In this document: positions 22,239 to 34,488 of the stretch, one piece after another | Layout of the letters: each line of letters begins with the position of its first letter | How positions within the stretch are numbered: position 1 is the first letter of the stretch | Assembly (NCBI GenBank): GCA_015501075.1 | Contig: JADNYJ010000109.1 | Coordinates: 62,001 to 126,000 of the forward strand | Source of the DNA: Gymnopilus junonius | Lineage: Eukaryota; Basidiomycota; Agaricomycetes; Agaricales; Galerinaceae | Length of the DNA: 64,000 nt | Direction: 5' to 3' | The notes under the pieces: generated by a model | The model's database searches: none | What the model was told of the DNA's origin: nothing | What the model saw: the letters and a program-made list of their open reading frames with translations, nothing else | Program-made: the position numbers and the translations under genes

Positions 22239-22526
22239 GTTCATGTATTTTTCAGACTGTTCTCCTCGCAGTAAGGCTGAACAATGGTTCAGTCAGCACA
22301 ACTTGATTTAATCTAAATTATAAGAAAGAGTCGCGACACATTCTAATTGGCGGGTGAATTGGCGTCGCTGTCACGGCATTCTCATTACTGAATCCGCATC
22401 AGCGGCGAACCGAGAAACATTATTCCTGTCACCATGTGGAATGGTGGGATTCAGGGTCGCTGGAGCCTCGTATAAAGGAGGTCGAGAAAACAACAGCCTG
22501 CATACCTTCTCTTTTTCCTCACAGAG

Positions 22527-23303
22527 ATGTCGCTATCAAAGATACCGTTCTCCTTCATTGCTGCTTACACCTTTATGAAGGGTTTTGCGCCTCCACATCC
22601 TCCTCCTCCAAAAGAAGAAAGAATAAAAACGAATGTCCTCGAAATAGAGTGGTACACGAAATTGCCTGGTCCTGGTTCTGTACGTTAAATTATTTTTTCG
22701 AGTATCTCATGGAAGCATAGAACTTACCGCACTTCCGTCACGTAGAAAATCATAATGCTGGCTGGCTTATTGGACATTGCGACTATCCTAGCATGGAACT
22801 ATCCCTCGTATTCTATCTCAAGAAAAGTTCTTTCGACTTTGGTCTTCACAGGTGGCAGGCCGGATCAGCTCCATTTATCGACGATGTCAGCGATTGGGTG
22901 TGCACTGATAGTAATCGGCTCTTTGGTCAGGCTCTCGACCTACCGCCACCTTGGTCGTTACTTCCGGTTCCAGGCCAGCATCCAAAAGGACCACAAGCTC
23001 ATTGTCAGCGGGCTATATTCAGTTGTACGACACCCAAGCTACACAGGCCTGTTGATTACGCATCCTGGATGGGTACTGTGGTACTGTGCAGATGGTTCGT
23101 GGATCCGAGAGTCTGGGTTGTGGGCTACGTTCGGGGGCAAGGTTGTTGTCCTGACGTACTTCGTCGGATTATTATGTGGATCACTGTATGTTACCCTCAT
23201 GAGGATGGGTCATGAAGACGAAGCTCTCAAGAAAACTTTCGGAAAAGAATGGGACGAATGGGCGAGGAGAGTTCCACACAGGATTATTCCTGGGATCTAT
23301 TGA
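22527..23303 (+). CDS. ICMT-like isoprenylcysteine O-methyltransferase, copy 1
   Basis: Integral membrane methyltransferase of the ICMT/Ste14 type; classical members methylate the C-terminal prenylated Cys in the ER, but mushrooms have several divergent copies with unknown substrates. Exons 22527-22679 and 22746-23303; the 66-nt intron splices in phase 0 to KIIMLAG. Several hydrophobic segments are visible (IPFSFIAAYTFM, AGLLDIATILAW, SAIGCALIVIGSLV, a C-terminal pair). The cofactor region is present: SGLYSVVRHPSYTGLL then HPGWVLW, and the end GHEDEALKKTFGKEWDEW. Length about 236 residues. An inverted paralog lies at 25767-26534. Confidence 0.85.
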
Positions 23304-23916
23304 ATAGTACCGGTACTATTATAACCCATTGAAGCTGCAGACCCTATTTACTTAGTACCTAGCTAATCCCATCTTTCAAAACCACGCAAGCTAGCGATGC
23401 TGATGAAGTTCATACCGTATTAAATGGGTATCTAAAGACATAACTTGCATGTTCATTTTCGGTCGCTCTTCGAAATCTCTTTGCAGGAGGAGATGAGTGC
23501 AAACGTTACCTAGATGAGTCGATTGATGACTCACGCCCTTCTCAAATCAAATAGCATCCGCAGCAATGTCAAGAGACTTTGGTCAAATAAGCATGCCTCC
23601 ACCATTTTTCCAGAGCGTCAATCTTTGGGCACAAATCGGTCGCTCTCAACGGAGGGAGTATATCCTGCATATTCAGAATAATAAATTCCCAATAATATGC
23701 ACAAGTGAAGATAGGTATTGTATGCCCTGCCAAAATATTCAATTGACAGCGGTGGTCGATGGATAGGGACGTCAGAGTAGTCGGCCGATGTGTTAATAGA
23801 GGAATGCTTGTTCTGTCGGAAATCTTGAAGAAGGGCAGGACGCAGATATTCCGTCCGCATGCAATCTTCATTCCCCGTTATCATGAAATCCTGCGTGACT
23901 AGTAATATATAATACT
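23304..23916. other. Intergenic
   Basis: Short overlapping frames on both strands have no recognisable motifs. Nothing supported. Confidence 0.4.
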
Positions 23917-25160
23917 TCAGAACATGGGTTCTGAGGACAAAGTGTTTCGGATTTGGAATGGAGTGGACTCATAAGAGGAAGGAGGATGTTGGTCTCGCGT
24001 TGAATAGCTCCTGATGTAACGAACAGACCAACTTCTAGCGGGCTCGATTCGTGGAGGCCGTTCAAGTTGGAGCTGCTGTTCGACTTCGCGACTGATCTCC
24101 CTTTCTTGTTCCTCTTTAATTTGGGCATCTGCACATATCTTTTTGACGCAGAGTCTCTGCAGGCGTTCATACATCGGCGGAATATCTCTAACTGTCTCAG
24201 GGGACTGTTTAGTCGTACGGACGTACATGTAGTCGAGAGATCGCGGCAGGTTGGTGCCAGGCTGCTTTGAGGACTGATATCTGGGAGTTGAGAAAATTGA
24301 TTGTTTGGTGCTTCTATCCTATGAAAATCGAGGCCCTGCTGCACCCAGTGCAGCAGGTTATGTTGAATTTCAGCGCAGGCGTTTGACATCACCCAGCTGA
24401 CGACGTCAACAACCTTCACTGAGCTTGCGGAATCGATTCATGACTTTCTCATATACGCCTACCGACTTCAGGAGTCGCATAAAAAATGACAGATTGGCCT
24501 AGGCCTAGCTTTCGCATTCGCATGCAGCCTATGATATTTATATTAATTGACGGTTTGCACAGTAGAACTGCCGACCCGAAAATAAGTACCTTGTACCAGC
24601 CTGTCTTTCGTTGTCTTTGGACCTAGGGTCGCCATCGCTCGAAACTTTTGAGGAAGCCTGAGGTCAGTTCCTCGAGTATGCGCATCATCGAAATAGATAA
24701 CACATCAACAGGCCTGTGGGAGAAGGAGGACGAATGAAAATGTTCAACCATCCTTGACTGAGGACCACTAAGTTGTCCATGTCATCAAATAACATACCGG
24801 CTTCAATCTCTGGTCTGAACAAAAGCCAGAACCTAGCTACCTCGAGGTTCGTCATATCCAGCATCTGAAATTGCCATGAACTTTTCTGTTCTATACCTAA
24901 CATCGCCAGATTACCTGGGCACCAACATCGAGTATAATTCTGACATCCTGCGCCAAGGCAGAAATAATTCTGGAAAATATTCCTGCAGACGTTCCTGACA
25001 TCAATTGCAGTATTCGAGCCAATCGTGCAGACGATGCATGCCTCCTCCAGTGATAATGTCCCGACCATCCAGCTCTTTTCGACTGATTTCTAGATGCTCG
25101 CCACAGGGATTCTTGTCGACGGCGTAGCTCGTATATGGAGGGCAAGAACACCTGAATAAG
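23917..25160 (-). pseudogene. Relic of a large DUF3638/DUF3645-type protein
   Basis: Minus-strand fragments in collinear order. First (about 25130-24690): NPCGEHLE, DIITGGGMHRLHDWLEYC with a TGA after it, then ALAQDVRIILDVGAQVI, LDMTNLEVARFWL and MLFDDMDNLVVLSQ. The second and third resemble the stretch DVR(V/I)ILDVGAQ...VA..WL...FF(N/D)D.(D/E)L of huge fungal DUF3638/DUF3645 proteins. Second (about 24210-23990): ERLQRLCVKKICADAQIKEEQ then EREISREVEQQLQLERPP, like those proteins' C-terminal EEQERE(L/V)S.E.E segment. The intervening thousand-odd codons are missing and frames change repeatedly. Family assignment rests on remembered motifs. Confidence 0.5.
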
Positions 25161-25766
25161 TCTTAAAGTTAGCCAAGGAAGCGGTGCCAATCTAAGTTGA
25201 ACTGACCACTGCGTTATAGATTCAATATATTCTGACAAGTCTATCTTTATCCAAAACACGACCAATCGTGCACATTTTCCTCGGCATACGTCTTATAATA
25301 GTCCATTGCTCCCGCTGTTAATGCTTGGCAGAGGTGTCGTATATCTGGCGACACAGAGCAGCATCGTGGATTTTCAAATTGTCATTGCCTTGAGGTAGTT
25401 TTGGAGTAAGAAAACGTGGCTGAGAATGTAATAGATAACGTCCTGGCTTTGTTGAGCTTCAGAATGCGGGTCGGCCATGGCTGATGCAAGCAGCAAGAAT
25501 TTGAAAAGAGATAATGTTAAGGCACGTGAGGAAATGTCACGTCCATCATCAACTTCAAGCTCCGACTGGCTTTTTCCGATTGGGTCCAAACTTTTTCGCC
25601 GATCGTGACCTCATTCCTTATCCTCATTCCTTTAATTCCTCACATGATACTGTCGCATTAATTGAAGCAGAAGGCAACTTGGAATAAGAAAATGAAGTAT
25701 GTTTTTACATGATGATAAACGGACTCTACCAACCAATGCTGACGCTGTGAACTCTTGCTTTCCGCC

Positions 25767-26534
25767 TCAGTAAATTCCAGGTACAAGCTTGTGTGGGACA
25801 TTCTTCACCCATTCCTCCCACTTCTTCCCGAACTCTTTGTGTAGTGCTTCGTCTTCGTTTCCCATCCTCATTAAGGTAAGGTATAACGATCCGAAAACAA
25901 TCACGATGGCATACGTCAGGATGCTAAATCGTCCTCCAATCGTGTTCCACAATCCGGACTCCCTGACCCACGACCCTTCGGCGCATTGCCACAAGACCCA
26001 TCCTGGGTGGGTCAACAAAAATCCTGAATAACTAGGGTGACGGACGAATGAATATGGTCCGCTGGTGATCAACTGATGGTCCTTTTGGATGCTGGCGTGG
26101 AAGCGGAAGTATCGACCGAGGTAGCGGAAGGTCGATAGCCTGATCAAGGTTCCAGCTACAATCAGTGCGCAGCCAACCGCGGACATTGTCGTTAGATGGA
26201 GTTGGTCGGGTCTGCCACCCGAGAAAACGAGCGTTGAAAGAATTAGCTCGGACAACGGTGACGCGGGATAGTTCCATGCGAGGATGGTCGCGATCTCCAA
26301 TAACCCAGCCAACATCATGAGTTTCTGAGATGGAGCAGGTAACGTGAGCGCCCTTGCTTGAGTTGAAGTTAATGAACTAACCGCGCTAGGTCCCGCAGTC
26401 ATAATGTACCACTCGGTTTCCAGGAAGGTTGCTCTGACGCGCTCCTCCTTCACTGGTGCAGGGTGTGGAGGCGTCATGCACTTCATGAACGCGTAACTTG
26501 CAATGAAAGTGAGTGGGATCTTTGCCAGTGACAT
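25767..26534 (-). CDS. ICMT-like isoprenylcysteine O-methyltransferase, copy 2
   Basis: Same family and length as copy 1, in opposite orientation. I choose the ATG at 26534 (MSLAKIPLTFIASYAFMK), aligned to copy 1's MSLSKIPFSF; an upstream in-frame ATG at 26627 adds 31 residues without similarity. The intron 26381-26325 (57 nt, GTTAGT...CTCAG) is at the same site as in copy 1. It has no stop and is a multiple of three, so the unspliced frame stays open and would add 19 residues. Conserved parts: LLEIATILAWNYP, SFVRHPSYSGFLLTHPGWVLW and GNEDEALHKEFGKKWEEW, end VPGIY. Confidence 0.85.
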   Translation of the reverse strand: MSLAKIPLTFIASYAFMKCMTPPHPAPVKEERVRATFLETEWYIMTAGPSAVSSLTSTQARALTLPAPSQKLMMLAGLLEIATILAWNYPASPLSELILSTLVFSGGRPDQLHLTTMSAVGCALIVAGTLIRLSTFRYLGRYFRFHASIQKDHQLITSGPYSFVRHPSYSGFLLTHPGWVLWQCAEGSWVRESGLWNTIGGRFSILTYAIVIVFGSLYLTLMRMGNEDEALHKEFGKKWEEWVKNVPHKLVPGIY

Positions 26535-28765
26535 GGTCGGATGGAATATCCCGTTACAAACGTCTGCTCTGACTCTTCTTATACAGGATTGGCACTTTAT
26601 GATATAAATACTCTCTTTGTCAACCAAATCTTCAGCAGCGGCTATTTGGAGTTGGAATTAAGATCCACCAGCGATTTTTAGTGCCTTACTCTTTACACCC
26701 CGGCGCAAATATATTCTCATGCCAGCGGAAGATAGGGATGGGTCTACTGTGCGCCTTCCCCAAAACGCGTACCTGGCACTGTATACTCACGTCAATCATC
26801 ATGCATTTCTTGGAAGCCTGGATATGATGAAGCTAAGTAAATAAACCTCAATGACCTTTCACAGTGGCTCAGTTGTAATCTAATTTTTCTTGGAATAATC
26901 TCAATTGAATGATACATGACTCTTTTCGGGTGCTCAAAGACGTTTGACAGTCCACAAATCCGGAAACAACATGTCCGTGATCCACGCAGAACAGTCGGTC
27001 TTCAGTACACGATAAGCACGAGAAGACCCAAGTGCTATGAGCGCCACCTCTACGCACGAAAGATAGGAACACAAAATTAATGAAGAAAGGTGAGGTTTAT
27101 TCACAATCCACAAACACCTCACGTTCACAACGTGTCTCAAGCAACTTGCACCTACTTGTAAATCTCTGCTCTTAAAATCGGCTCTCAGTGGCCTTTGAGG
27201 ATTGGCTTTATCCACAACGCTGTGTGGACGAAGTTTTGAAATCATACGTATTAAGAGTGGAATTTGACATATTGTTATGTCTACGCCAAATCAAGACGTT
27301 TGTGGGATTATCAGTCCGCACTAAGACAAAGACATAAATAGCTGGGGCCCTTATCCGAACACGACGGGCAAGCAACTGTCCAAACGGCCCAAAAATGAGC
27401 ACTTTATATTACAAAATGCTCATTTTGAGCCAATTGGACATCCGCTTCCCCCCCGTGGAAATACTATAATAACATACACATCCTCGGAATGTCATTCTTC
27501 ATTCCCGCCTTCTATTAAGAGGTTAATCGTACCTTGGGACAATCCACATACGACATCCGGATATATAAGAATGCCGAATTTCTCTTCCAGCATTTAATGC
27601 TCGTAGAGAAGATGTTATTTATATGAATCAGTTTCTAGTAGCGACGATAACGGTCTGCAGACCTCTGCTGTCTAGAAAATAATTAAAGAAAAAGCCTAAT
27701 TTTCCTGAAAGCTTGATCCTATAATCTCTTATGCAGTTACACTTCAGAGATCCGAGAGATATCGCTACTCCCACCTCAGCTCAACCTGGTTTCTACTAGA
27801 TGTTTGACGTTCAGCTTTTAAGTGCTATGAGGCATTTCTATTTATCCCGGCTGACCTATCTGCACTTGGTGGGGATGATCTTGATTCATATTCAGTGATC
27901 GTCCATTTAGTTGTACATGTATCAACAACTTCGATAACAAATTTACGAACATGCCATATTGGTTCTGCCAGTTGTTTATCTCCTAAACAAAACGGCGCCA
28001 TTCATGTGCCGAGTCCCTTTCCCATTTAACTGCTTCCTATAAGTTATCGCCTATAGCCAATACGAGCAAAATTCGCTTTAGCAGGGGTCCGCCATTCCGG
28101 GTCACAAGGAAAGTAAGTGGTCGTGCGACGTTTCTGGGCTGATAAGAGGAGTTAGAGTTGAGCTAGAGTGGTAAGTCGAGAATTGGAATGTCAAGAACTT
28201 GAAGTACTTCGGAGGCAGACAAGGATTTAGAGTCAATGCATGTTGGTATCAGCTGGTCATACTCTTCGCACATTCGAGGGTCGACAGCATCACTAGATAA
28301 AATACGGATTAAAGGTATACAGCACAGAAAAACGTAGATAACTGATAAATCACCATGCTCCTAAGGCAGAATGGCGCACGGAGTATTTCACCTTCAACCT
28401 TGATCTGTGGAAAGTTTGAAAGCTTAATAACGAGATAAAGGAATGATTACTGGCATCTTTCCGGTCTTTTTCTGTTGCAAGACATTATAAAAGTTTCTCA
28501 GTAATCGCCGTCGTTCATCATCACGAACAGCTCCGTCAGAGTAATAGTAAGGGAGACAAAAGGGAGACGAGGTTGCCAGAAGATCACTTGACCCGCGATT
28601 AGTTCACTCTCCGACCTTGATGCCGGTCTCCCGAGGTCGATAAGATTAGATGTGGAGGTAAATACATGCAAACTTCCTCTCTTCTTCGTTCGATCACAGC
28701 TTGATCGCAGCACGAAGAGCAGTCAAAGCCCACAGCGATATCCGCTTCAAGAAACAAGGGCAACG
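26535..28765. other. Long intergenic stretch
   Basis: About 2.2 kb with no recognisable gene on either strand. It is AT-rich between 27450 and 28500. It contains the inverted repeat at 27386-27431. The last 100-150 bp precede the F-box-like gene. Confidence 0.45.
27386..27431. repeat. Imperfect inverted repeat (hairpin)
   Basis: GGCCCAAAAATGAGCA is followed after a 15-nt AT-rich loop by TGCTCATTTTGAGCC. The arms pair over about 15 bases with one bulge and one mismatch. No duplication flanks it, so its role as terminator, MITE remnant or chance structure is open. Confidence 0.5.
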
Positions 28766-30384
28766 ATGACTTCGTACCTTGAATTTGTACCGGATGACGT
28801 TTGGATCACCATCTTCGAAGACCTGGAGACCTCAGAGCTCGCAGTCATCATACGAACGTGCCGGCGCTTCCGCAATCTCGCAAGAAAACCCCTCTTGAAA
28901 GAGATAAAATGGGTCAAACTTCAAAGCACGAAACGTCATCTGGACTTCTGGAAATGTACTGCTAGACGGAATCGAGGTTTGGCTGGCTTGGTGAAGAAGG
29001 TAGTTGTTGAAATTGGATACGATAATCCAACAACGGGGGACCATGCTGGGGTAAGAATTTGATACAAATACGCAGAGGATGTGCTCACGCTTAGTCCGGA
29101 TACCATGTTCTGTAGCTACTTCGATTTGAAAGGGTCCACGACCTTGTTTTTTACCAATTACCCAGATTCATATTTCTTCATGAACTGGTGCTCAGGGGTG
29201 ATGTGGTATCTCCATGCTTGTACATGACGTTATTGAAAATGCCCTCCCTCCGCTCACTCGTCATTGAAGACTGTACTTACATCTCCATCCTCTCGCCCTT
29301 TATGAAACAGACACCACAGACCCAATTGGACGCTCAGTGGCCGCAATTCGACTTCTTCTCTCTCCCGCTTACTCATCTCTCGATCCACGAGATCACTATC
29401 CCGAAAGGACATTATCCACATAATGAAACAGACGAAGACGGCAGCGGTGAAGAACCCAAACCAAATTGGCATCCTCTTCATCTTCTAACCATCCCTTCTC
29501 TGACGTCAGTCTCCGTTACGTGGTCCTCCTCATTCGCCGACCAATATGCTTACAGTGGGTGGTGGCCATTTCCCAAGCTCTCTGGACTTCATATTGTCGT
29601 TCCAGTACTTACCAAGCGAGTTGTTCGTTCTTTTCGCGCGTTCTTTCGGAAGCTCGGCAATCCCTTGGGAATGATAATTGATCTCGATATTCAGAGCCAT
29701 GACCTGACTCTTGCGGAGTTGGGGGATATGGGGACAGTCGGTTTTCAACTGAATTCGATTCGGAGATATACAGGGCCTTCAGACTTCTTGACTTTCGTTA
29801 ACAAGGATATGATAGATGGCATTTTGGAACCGCTCACACACATCATACTGACCAGTACAGTGGAGGTAGCAATCATCTTACCGGAGCTTGCCAGGATATC
29901 AAGTCGACTTCAAGTATTGCACATGTCGCTGTCAGTTTGGGATACGGAGCTACTATTTGCAATTCGGCACCTTTTCCCTAGAATCCAGGATATTAACATT
30001 AATGGATTTAACAGCTTCAGTAATCCCGTAAGTCATCTATGACCCCATTTTCTTTCAGCGCTGATAACATTCTGCAATATTTTATCAGGGGTTTCTCATC
30101 AACCTTGGTGCTGACATCTTATTCGACCTTCCAAACCTCCGTACACTGAAGCTTCTGCCAAACTATGTCTCTGGTATATTCTCCCGTTATGCTCAGGTCC
30201 GGCTCAGAGCTGACATTATCATTTAGACTATTCCAAGGAAAATAATTTCCATTTCGATGACTTGGAAGGGTATATCCTTGGGTGGAGTCGATATTGCAAA
30301 CAGCTTCGTTATGTCCAATTTAGTCGGGCTAGCTGGTGGTCGAGGAGGTTCGAGAGCGATGGATGGAAGGAGTATCGTGATTGA
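28766..30384 (+). CDS. F-box-like / leucine-rich-repeat-type protein
   Basis: Four exons: 28766-29050, about 29117-30029, 30090-30171 and about 30226-30384, all in frame. The N terminus MTSYLEFVPDDVWITIFEDL followed by ELAVIIRTCRRFRNLARKPLL is a typical F-box-like start (Leu-Pro-Asp-Asp-Val, hydrophobic helices, Cys-Arg-x-Phe). The rest, about 430 residues, has irregular strand-helix units (SLRSLVIEDC, LTHLSIHEI, LSGLHIVVP) as in the F-box proteins of agarics. These usually link substrates to SCF ubiquitin ligases, but no substrate can be inferred. The last exon has FSRASWWSRRF. No lesion seen. Confidence 0.72.
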
Positions 30385-30430
30385 AGGAAGTTTGTGAGAA
30401 ATTTAAAAACGTACTTGTAATCTATAAACG

Positions 30431-30936
30431 TCAATCGCCTTTGTGAAATATATCCGTCTCCGTGCTCTCTTGACATTGAGCTGCGTGCTTTTTTTGCGAC
30501 AAGGTTTTATCGCAATATAAGCATATAACAGGATTTTGCGAGAGGCGGACGTTTCTGACATGCCTCACTAGTTTCCCAAAGTCGCCAGCCATCGTCCTAC
30601 CGCAATTGCGCAAAAGACAACGAACCTTCTTGGACGATACACGCTGATTGGGGAAAGTCCATGTGAGTCTTCTAAATGAGATGCGAAAGAAGTGGAATCT
30701 ATCATCGATTCTAAATTTCTCGCGTGGCAGCCAGACCACTGACATGAAAACCTGGATTGAAGTGCGGTGCGTGACATTCCGTCGTGGCGCTGCGTATCTG
30801 GGGTTGTTTTTAGCGGGAGAATTTTCTTGAAAGGGGCGTGATACACAGAATACACATGTGGTGGTGGTCCTTCCGAGGCCTCGCGGTTACTAGCATATCC
30901 AAAATGGGAGTATGACGACTTGGAGGTCAACATCAT
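30431..30936 (-). pseudogene. C2H2-like zinc-finger protein, frame interrupted
   Basis: Minus-strand frames. The first part (from an ATG near 30936) reads MMLTSKSSYSHFGYASN, then a linker and FSCQWSGCHARN with HLEDSH: C-x4-C...H-x4-H spacing. The frame then changes near 30650 and continues KVRCLLRNCGRTMAGDFGKL, VRHVRNVRLSQNPVICLYCD and KKHAAQCQ. These are two or three degenerate C2H2-type units like the small zinc-finger proteins common in agarics. I found no intron that reconciles the frames, so a 1-nt indel is likely. Function unknown. Confidence 0.45.
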
Positions 30937-31002
30937 TGCTATCGAGTGGCACCTGTTAATGAGGGTATAGCTTGTGCCACTGAAAAAAGTGGAGTAAAGC
31001 AA

Positions 31003-32648
31003 AAATTTTAACTGTACGCATGTAACTAATATGACTTACCTTGGTGTTTGACTGTAACTGCGACCCGGGCAGACTGTTTGCTGAACACCAAACGGATAGA
31101 AGGCATCTTAAAAGAGAAAAAAATTCGACTGTAATAGGACATGTAGTATTATGTAGCGTGTCGGCTATTGCGAAGACAATGAAGACTTCGTCGTGGGCAG
31201 AAGTAGTGGCCTTCCAAAGTTCTTTGGTCCATCACTGATGTATAATATTCCAAGGGCCTTTCATCGGGCCGATGCCATCCTAAATTTAGAAACGAGGCGG
31301 GGCGCGCCTCCTGACTAAATACGCATTCGAACGCAGAGGGATTATACGACCTATACCAACATCCATGGTAAATCATATCAATCACTAATAATCAGCAAAG
31401 ATTCCTTAAGGCCAAAGCCTTTTGACAGCCTCTGCCGAAGTGAACTCATGACGAATGGCTGGAAGGACGTTATTCAGTAAAGGGATTGAGAAATCAGTCA
31501 GAAATTTACTCATGAAGATGCCTCGGTCCCCTTCATAGTCAAATGCTAGGATGCCACGTCTCGCCTGAGCGGGACACGACCGAGAAGAAAAAGGTAGCGT
31601 GGAAACTGCGACCATAGTCTTCAACCTGAGCGTCGGTTCAATGCAGAGTACTACTGCTCTAAGGACGAGCCTGGTGCTTCATCTTGGCCACTGGACAGAG
31701 AGATCACCATGTATTACCAGACTACGAGTAATAGAAGTGCTAGATATGCCTTACCTTTCGCGATGGCAAACACCTAAAATCCATATTGACGAAGATTGAT
31801 TGAAGATTGATGAAGGAGATACACACCAGTATATTCTCCGGTGACCGGTCAAATAAGTTGAACCACTGCGCAAATGTTTAGGTTGCAGCTGATCGACGTG
31901 GTTGCGTGTCCAACGAAGGCAGAAATATATAAGACTTACCAATTCTGATAAGATAAAGTTGAAACTCTCACTTGGTGCAGGTAAGAGATGGAGGAAGGGT
32001 AGCATGCTCGAAGGAAGGGACATACCTCGGCTTTATGCCATAGGCATCCACACCGTAAGTCCCGCATGCAAATCCATTCGTTTTGTGACCTGCAATGAAG
32101 CCGTCGGTCCTTGTGAAGGCAAGAAATATTAAGCTGTGCCCTGGCTGCTGTGCACCTCCGTCTTGAAACTTGGTTGTCACGGTATTTTTTTGCGCTACCG
32201 AAAAATGATTGAGATGAGTTCGGAGTGGTCGAAGAGTTGGAGCGAAACGCGAGGAACTGCCAGTGCAAATCTGAAGCAGAAGCGCTGGAGGACTAAGCAG
32301 AAATACGTTTTGAGGCCGGTTAGGTGGAAAAGAGTCCCGCAGAACAAGGTGGTTCGATGTGATCGGACGATACACGTGCAATGCCGCTTTGTTCCAACCG
32401 TCGGCATTCCTTTTCAAGCAAAAATGATGGTCGGTATTTTTAGCAACCTTCTTTCTAGTCCCTTCAACTGGACCATTGAACCCCGATGGTGAGGCTTTCG
32501 GCTGTATTATGAGTCAACCAGTTTGTTGGAGATTGAGTATAACTTCTCCCTCCAACGTCTTTGCTTCTCTTTCATCGACAAACAGAAGCATATCCTCTTA
32601 TGAAGCTAATCTCGGAATCAGACACAACTGAAGTTTAGCGAATTCACG
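31003..32648. other. Unresolved stretch, possible minus-strand exons
   Basis: Minus-strand frames at 32417-31968 and 31624-31406 are the most protein-like (for example GFACGTYGVDAYGI and RRGILAFDYEGDRGIFMSKF), but I could not join them by plausible introns or name a family. About 32520-32648 is probably the promoter of the following MFS gene. Confidence 0.3.
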
Positions 32649-34488
32649 ATGTCAATAGAAAATCAAGAAACTATCGCTCCTTCGTACGCAGAGTCGGAGA
32701 AAAAAGTCCAAGTTCAGTCATATACAAAAGAATCGGACCCACCTCGACCCAGTCATCCCCCGTTCCCTGAAGGAGGATTTCAGGCTTGGGCGACTGCTTT
32801 CGGAGCGTGAGTCGACAGAAGTTTTTGGCAACGTGGATTTGGAGAGGGCTAAACACTCGATCCCAGGTTTCTCATACAATTTTGCGGATTTGGGTATACC
32901 ACGTCCTTCGGTGTATTTCAAGGTATGCTTAGCGCTTCCAATGCTCTGGTCGTCTGCTAATGCTCGAGCTCTGATCAGATTACTATGTTCGAGTTCACCT
33001 ACCAGAAGAAAGCGCATCCACGATCTCGTAATTCAATTCTCGTTTTCCACGACACTCCCATGCTGACTTAAAGTTCCAGCTGGATAGGCAGTATCAATGC
33101 GTTCCTGGTCATTGCAGGAGGTCTGCTTGCAGGAAGGGTGTATGACAAAGGATATTTGTGAGTTATGGATTAAATCTCTGTCTCGTCTTTCATTCATGTC
33201 ATGTCAAGCTATGCTCTTCTATGGGAGGATCCATCCTGATATCCTTCTCACTCTTTATGTTATCCCTTACGAAGCCTGATCATTACTATCAAGTCCTATT
33301 GGCTCAAGGGTTCGGAGTTGGCGTAGGAACAGGGATGATCTACGTCCCATCAGTGGCCGTCCTTTCTCATTACTTCCACCGGCGTCGCAGTTCAGTCATG
33401 ACTTTCGTTGCAGCAGGATCATCTCTGGGCGCAGTCATTCACCCTATCATGCTGAATAACACTCTGGATAAGATTGGGTTCCCCACCGCCACTCGCGCCA
33501 ATGCTGGTCTTATTTCCGGTTTGTTGCTCATCGCTTGCCTGTCGATGAGAACGAGATTGCCTCCCCCGGCAGTGACCCCGAACCTTAAGAAAGCATTAAT
33601 CAAGTTTTCGAAGGACAAAGCTTATGTTTGCTGCGCGTTCGGGTATCTAATTTCTTATTCTTTCTTTAGGGCGTTGTGCTAACGATTTGCAATTAGGTTC
33701 CTGTTCTTTATAACAGGCTTGTATTATCCTTTGTTCTATATTCAATTGGACGCCATTAAGCACGGCCTTAATCCAAGTTTCTCCTTCTACTCGGTTGGTG
33801 TTTTGCACGTCCTCTGAATACTGTTCAATCATTGACAGAAAGTCAATTAGTTGGTGATCTTAAATGGTTCCTCATTTTTTGGTCGAATCGCGTCTGGTTT
33901 CCTTGCTGGAGCCGTAGGCGTTGGGAACTTGGTCATCGCCGCCACATTCTGCTGCTCCATTCTCATTTTTTCCATGATCGCCATTTCAAGTATCGCGAGT
34001 GTCGTCATTATCGCCATCCTCATTGGTTTCTTCTCCGGAGTCTGTAAGCAAATGTGCTTATCTCGTAAAATATCGTGTTGAACCAATACATTGGCCTAGA
34101 CATCGCCCTCATGGCCCCCATGGTTGCCAATCTCGCTGACGATTTTTCGGAAATTGGCCTGCGAATGGGGATTGGCTTCATGCTCGCTGGTAGGCCTTAT
34201 TTGTTTGATGAATAATTCATGATTAACCGTCAGTTTCCAGGAGTCGGAGGCTTAATCGGTACTCCGATCGAGGGCGCACTCTTAACTTCAAATTACCACT
34301 GGTGGAGGGCGGAGGTATTTACTGGGGTGAGTCCTGACGAACTCTTAGTTTTTCAATTCGAATGATGCTAACCAAACTCGACCCTTTCTCAGGTCATGGC
34401 CCTGACAGGCTGCGCATGTTATAGTGCGATGGTTTTCTTCCTCCACCAAAAGCAACGAAGGAAACAAGAGTACATAGAAAGGGAATAG
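32649..34488 (+). pseudogene. MFS transporter, monocarboxylate-permease type, one apparent frameshift
   Basis: Plasma-membrane type major facilitator of the fungal monocarboxylate/riboflavin (MCT-like) group. Start MSIENQETIAPSYAE, acidic tail, then PEGGFQAWATAFGA and FLIQFCGFGYTTSFGVFQ, the typical first membrane segment. Others follow: SWIGSINAFLVIAGGLLAGR, the GRVYDKGYF loop, LLAQGFGVGVGTGMIYVPS, RRSSVMTFVAAGSSLGAVIHP, and a C-terminal half with GSSFFGRIASGFLAG and GVGGLIGTPIEGALL. About nine introns, all in phase except at about 33215, where GYFYAL must pass to MGGSILISFS across what looks like a -1 indel. Either a pseudogene or a sequence error. Substrate unknown. Confidence 0.8.

Noticed and set aside
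26535..26627. N-terminal extension of ICMT-like copy 2 from an upstream ATG
   Set aside because: Copy 1 starts at the equivalent of the inner ATG and the extra 31 residues are unlike the family.
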